From positions 6,433,786 through 6,497,785 of the forward strand of contig NZ_JAGIOO010000001.1 in NCBI RefSeq assembly GCF_017876755.1: 64,000 nucleotides of DNA. Reading direction: 5' to 3'. Source of the DNA: Crossiella equi. GTDB lineage: Bacteria; Actinomycetota; Actinomycetes; Mycobacteriales; Pseudonocardiaceae. Below, in pieces: positions 63,388-64,000 of this stretch. Made by a program: the position numbers and the translations under genes. Every line of letters begins with the position of its first letter. Position 1 is the stretch's first letter. The notes below the pieces were generated by a model. It did not search any database. It worked only from the letters and a program-made list of their open reading frames with translations, and was not told the origin of the DNA.

Positions 63388-64000
63388 GTGCTGAAGCTTG
63401 CCGGGGCTCGGTTGTTGGAGGAGCGCGATCTGCGTGCCGTCCGAGCCGCTCTCGACGCCGACCCCGTCGCGGCGTGCATGGTCGCCTCGCGTGTGGAGAT
63501 CGCGGGCACCGACCCGTGGCGTCTCGGCGGTGAGCTCTGGGGTTTCGGCAGCCGCCTGGACGGTGTCTGCTTCTCCGGGGCCAACCTCGTCCCGCTCTCC
63601 GGCGGGCTGCCCGCCGTCAAGGCCTTCGCCGACCGCGCGCTGCGCCGCCGCCGGGGCTGCTCCTCGCTCGTCGGCCCGGCCGAGCAGGTCCTCCCACTGT
63701 GGGAGGAGCTGGCACCCGAGTGGGGTCCGGCGCGCGAGGTCCGCGACGACCAGCCCCTGATGGCCATGGCCGGTGCGCCGGTGATCGCCCCCGACCCGCT
63801 GGTGCGCCCGGTGCGCCCGGACGAGCTGGACCGCTACCTGCCCGCCGCGGTGGCGATGTTCATCGAGGAGGTCGGCATCGACCCCCGGGCCGACGACGGG
63901 GGCGCGAGCTACCGGGCCCGGGTGGCCGAGCTGGTCGCGGGCGGGCGCGCGTTCGCCCGGTTCGAGGACGGCGAGGTCGTGTTCAAGGCCGAGATCGGCG
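63388..64000 (+). CDS. GNAT-family N-acetyltransferase, partial (3' end outside window)
   Basis: Open from the GTG at 63388 to the window edge, 204 codons. VLKLAGARLLEERDLRAVRA, LDADPVAACMVASRVEIAG, and LGGELWGFGSRLDGVCFSG are typical of the DUF4081-GNAT protein that follows ispG in actinobacteria (Rv2867c). The catalytic GNAT half begins near RPVRPDELDRYLPAAVAMFI and would lie mostly beyond the edge. Confidence 0.85.
   Translation, partial: MLKLAGARLLEERDLRAVRAALDADPVAACMVASRVEIAGTDPWRLGGELWGFGSRLDGVCFSGANLVPLSGGLPAVKAFADRALRRRRGCSSLVGPAEQVLPLWEELAPEWGPAREVRDDQPLMAMAGAPVIAPDPLVRPVRPDELDRYLPAAVAMFIEEVGIDPRADDGGASYRARVAELVAGGRAFARFEDGEVVFKAEIG

Overview
This is a very GC-rich actinobacterial chromosome segment. 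The gene order matches the smc-to-ispG block of Mycobacterium tuberculosis (smc, ftsY, amt, glnB, glnD, ffh, amidohydrolase, rpsP, KH protein, rimM, trmD, rplS, lepB, rnhB, DUF2469, yraN, yifB, dprA, xerC, M23 peptidase, rpsB, tsf, pyrH, frr, cdsA, rlmN, dxr, rip1, ispG, GNAT). It also keeps a whiG-type sigma factor next to xerC and rpsB, as in Streptomyces. Protein character (LppU-like, DUF2631, SCO6745-type, P/Q/G-rich membrane protein) suggests a Pseudonocardiales actinomycete. That placement is inference, made without any search.

Layout. 1-2.0 kb: the C-terminal part of SMC. 2.0-7.6 kb: a membrane protein, an FAD oxidoreductase, an LppU-like protein, then a convergent anmK/sodium-solute symporter pair for cell-wall sugar salvage. 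7.7-13.6 kb: ftsY and the nitrogen-signalling operon amtB-glnK, with a GlnR-like box in front, then glnD behind a terminator. 13.6-21.2 kb: esterase, P-loop protein, ffh, amidohydrolase, two CPBP proteases and pxpA, several with overlapping stop/start codons. 21.4-31.1 kb: ribosome and export genes (rpsP, khpA, rimM, trmD, rplS, lepB), rnhB, DUF2469, yraN, yifB, dprA, xerC. 31.1-39.1 kb: whiG, a divergent lipoprotein-type M23 peptidase, rpsB-tsf, pyrH, frr, cdsA. 39.2-59.2 kb: the conserved order is opened up by accessory genes around rlmN: VOC protein, methyltransferase, PLP lyase, a decayed S33 hydrolase, small hypotheticals, a PP2C remnant, carbonic anhydrase, DUF2631, a potABCD-type ABC transporter, a TetR/MFS pair, a secreted M6 protease, two sister SDRs and a GlsB-like protein. 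59.4-64 kb: the core resumes with dxr, a Rip1-type site-2 protease, ispG and a GNAT gene cut by the window edge.

The most unusual feature is the M23 (LytM) peptidase gene next to rpsB. Its fold is split, between GHEGC and CLHWGLRRG, by about 325 in-frame residues rich in proline, alanine, serine and threonine. The DNA of this insert carries a degenerate repeat whose anchor words lie 84, 81, 171 and 243 bp apart: all multiples of three and close to multiples of 81-84 bp. Other points of note are an Ala/Gly-rich 64-residue insertion in XerC, a 17-bp minisatellite of nine to ten units, a probable leaderless anmK promoter overlapping a palindrome, a four-half-site GlnR-like box before amtB, and a compact palindromic operator between tetR and its MFS gene. 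I saw no CRISPR array, tRNA, rRNA, insertion sequence or prophage. Most of the window is ordinary core genome.
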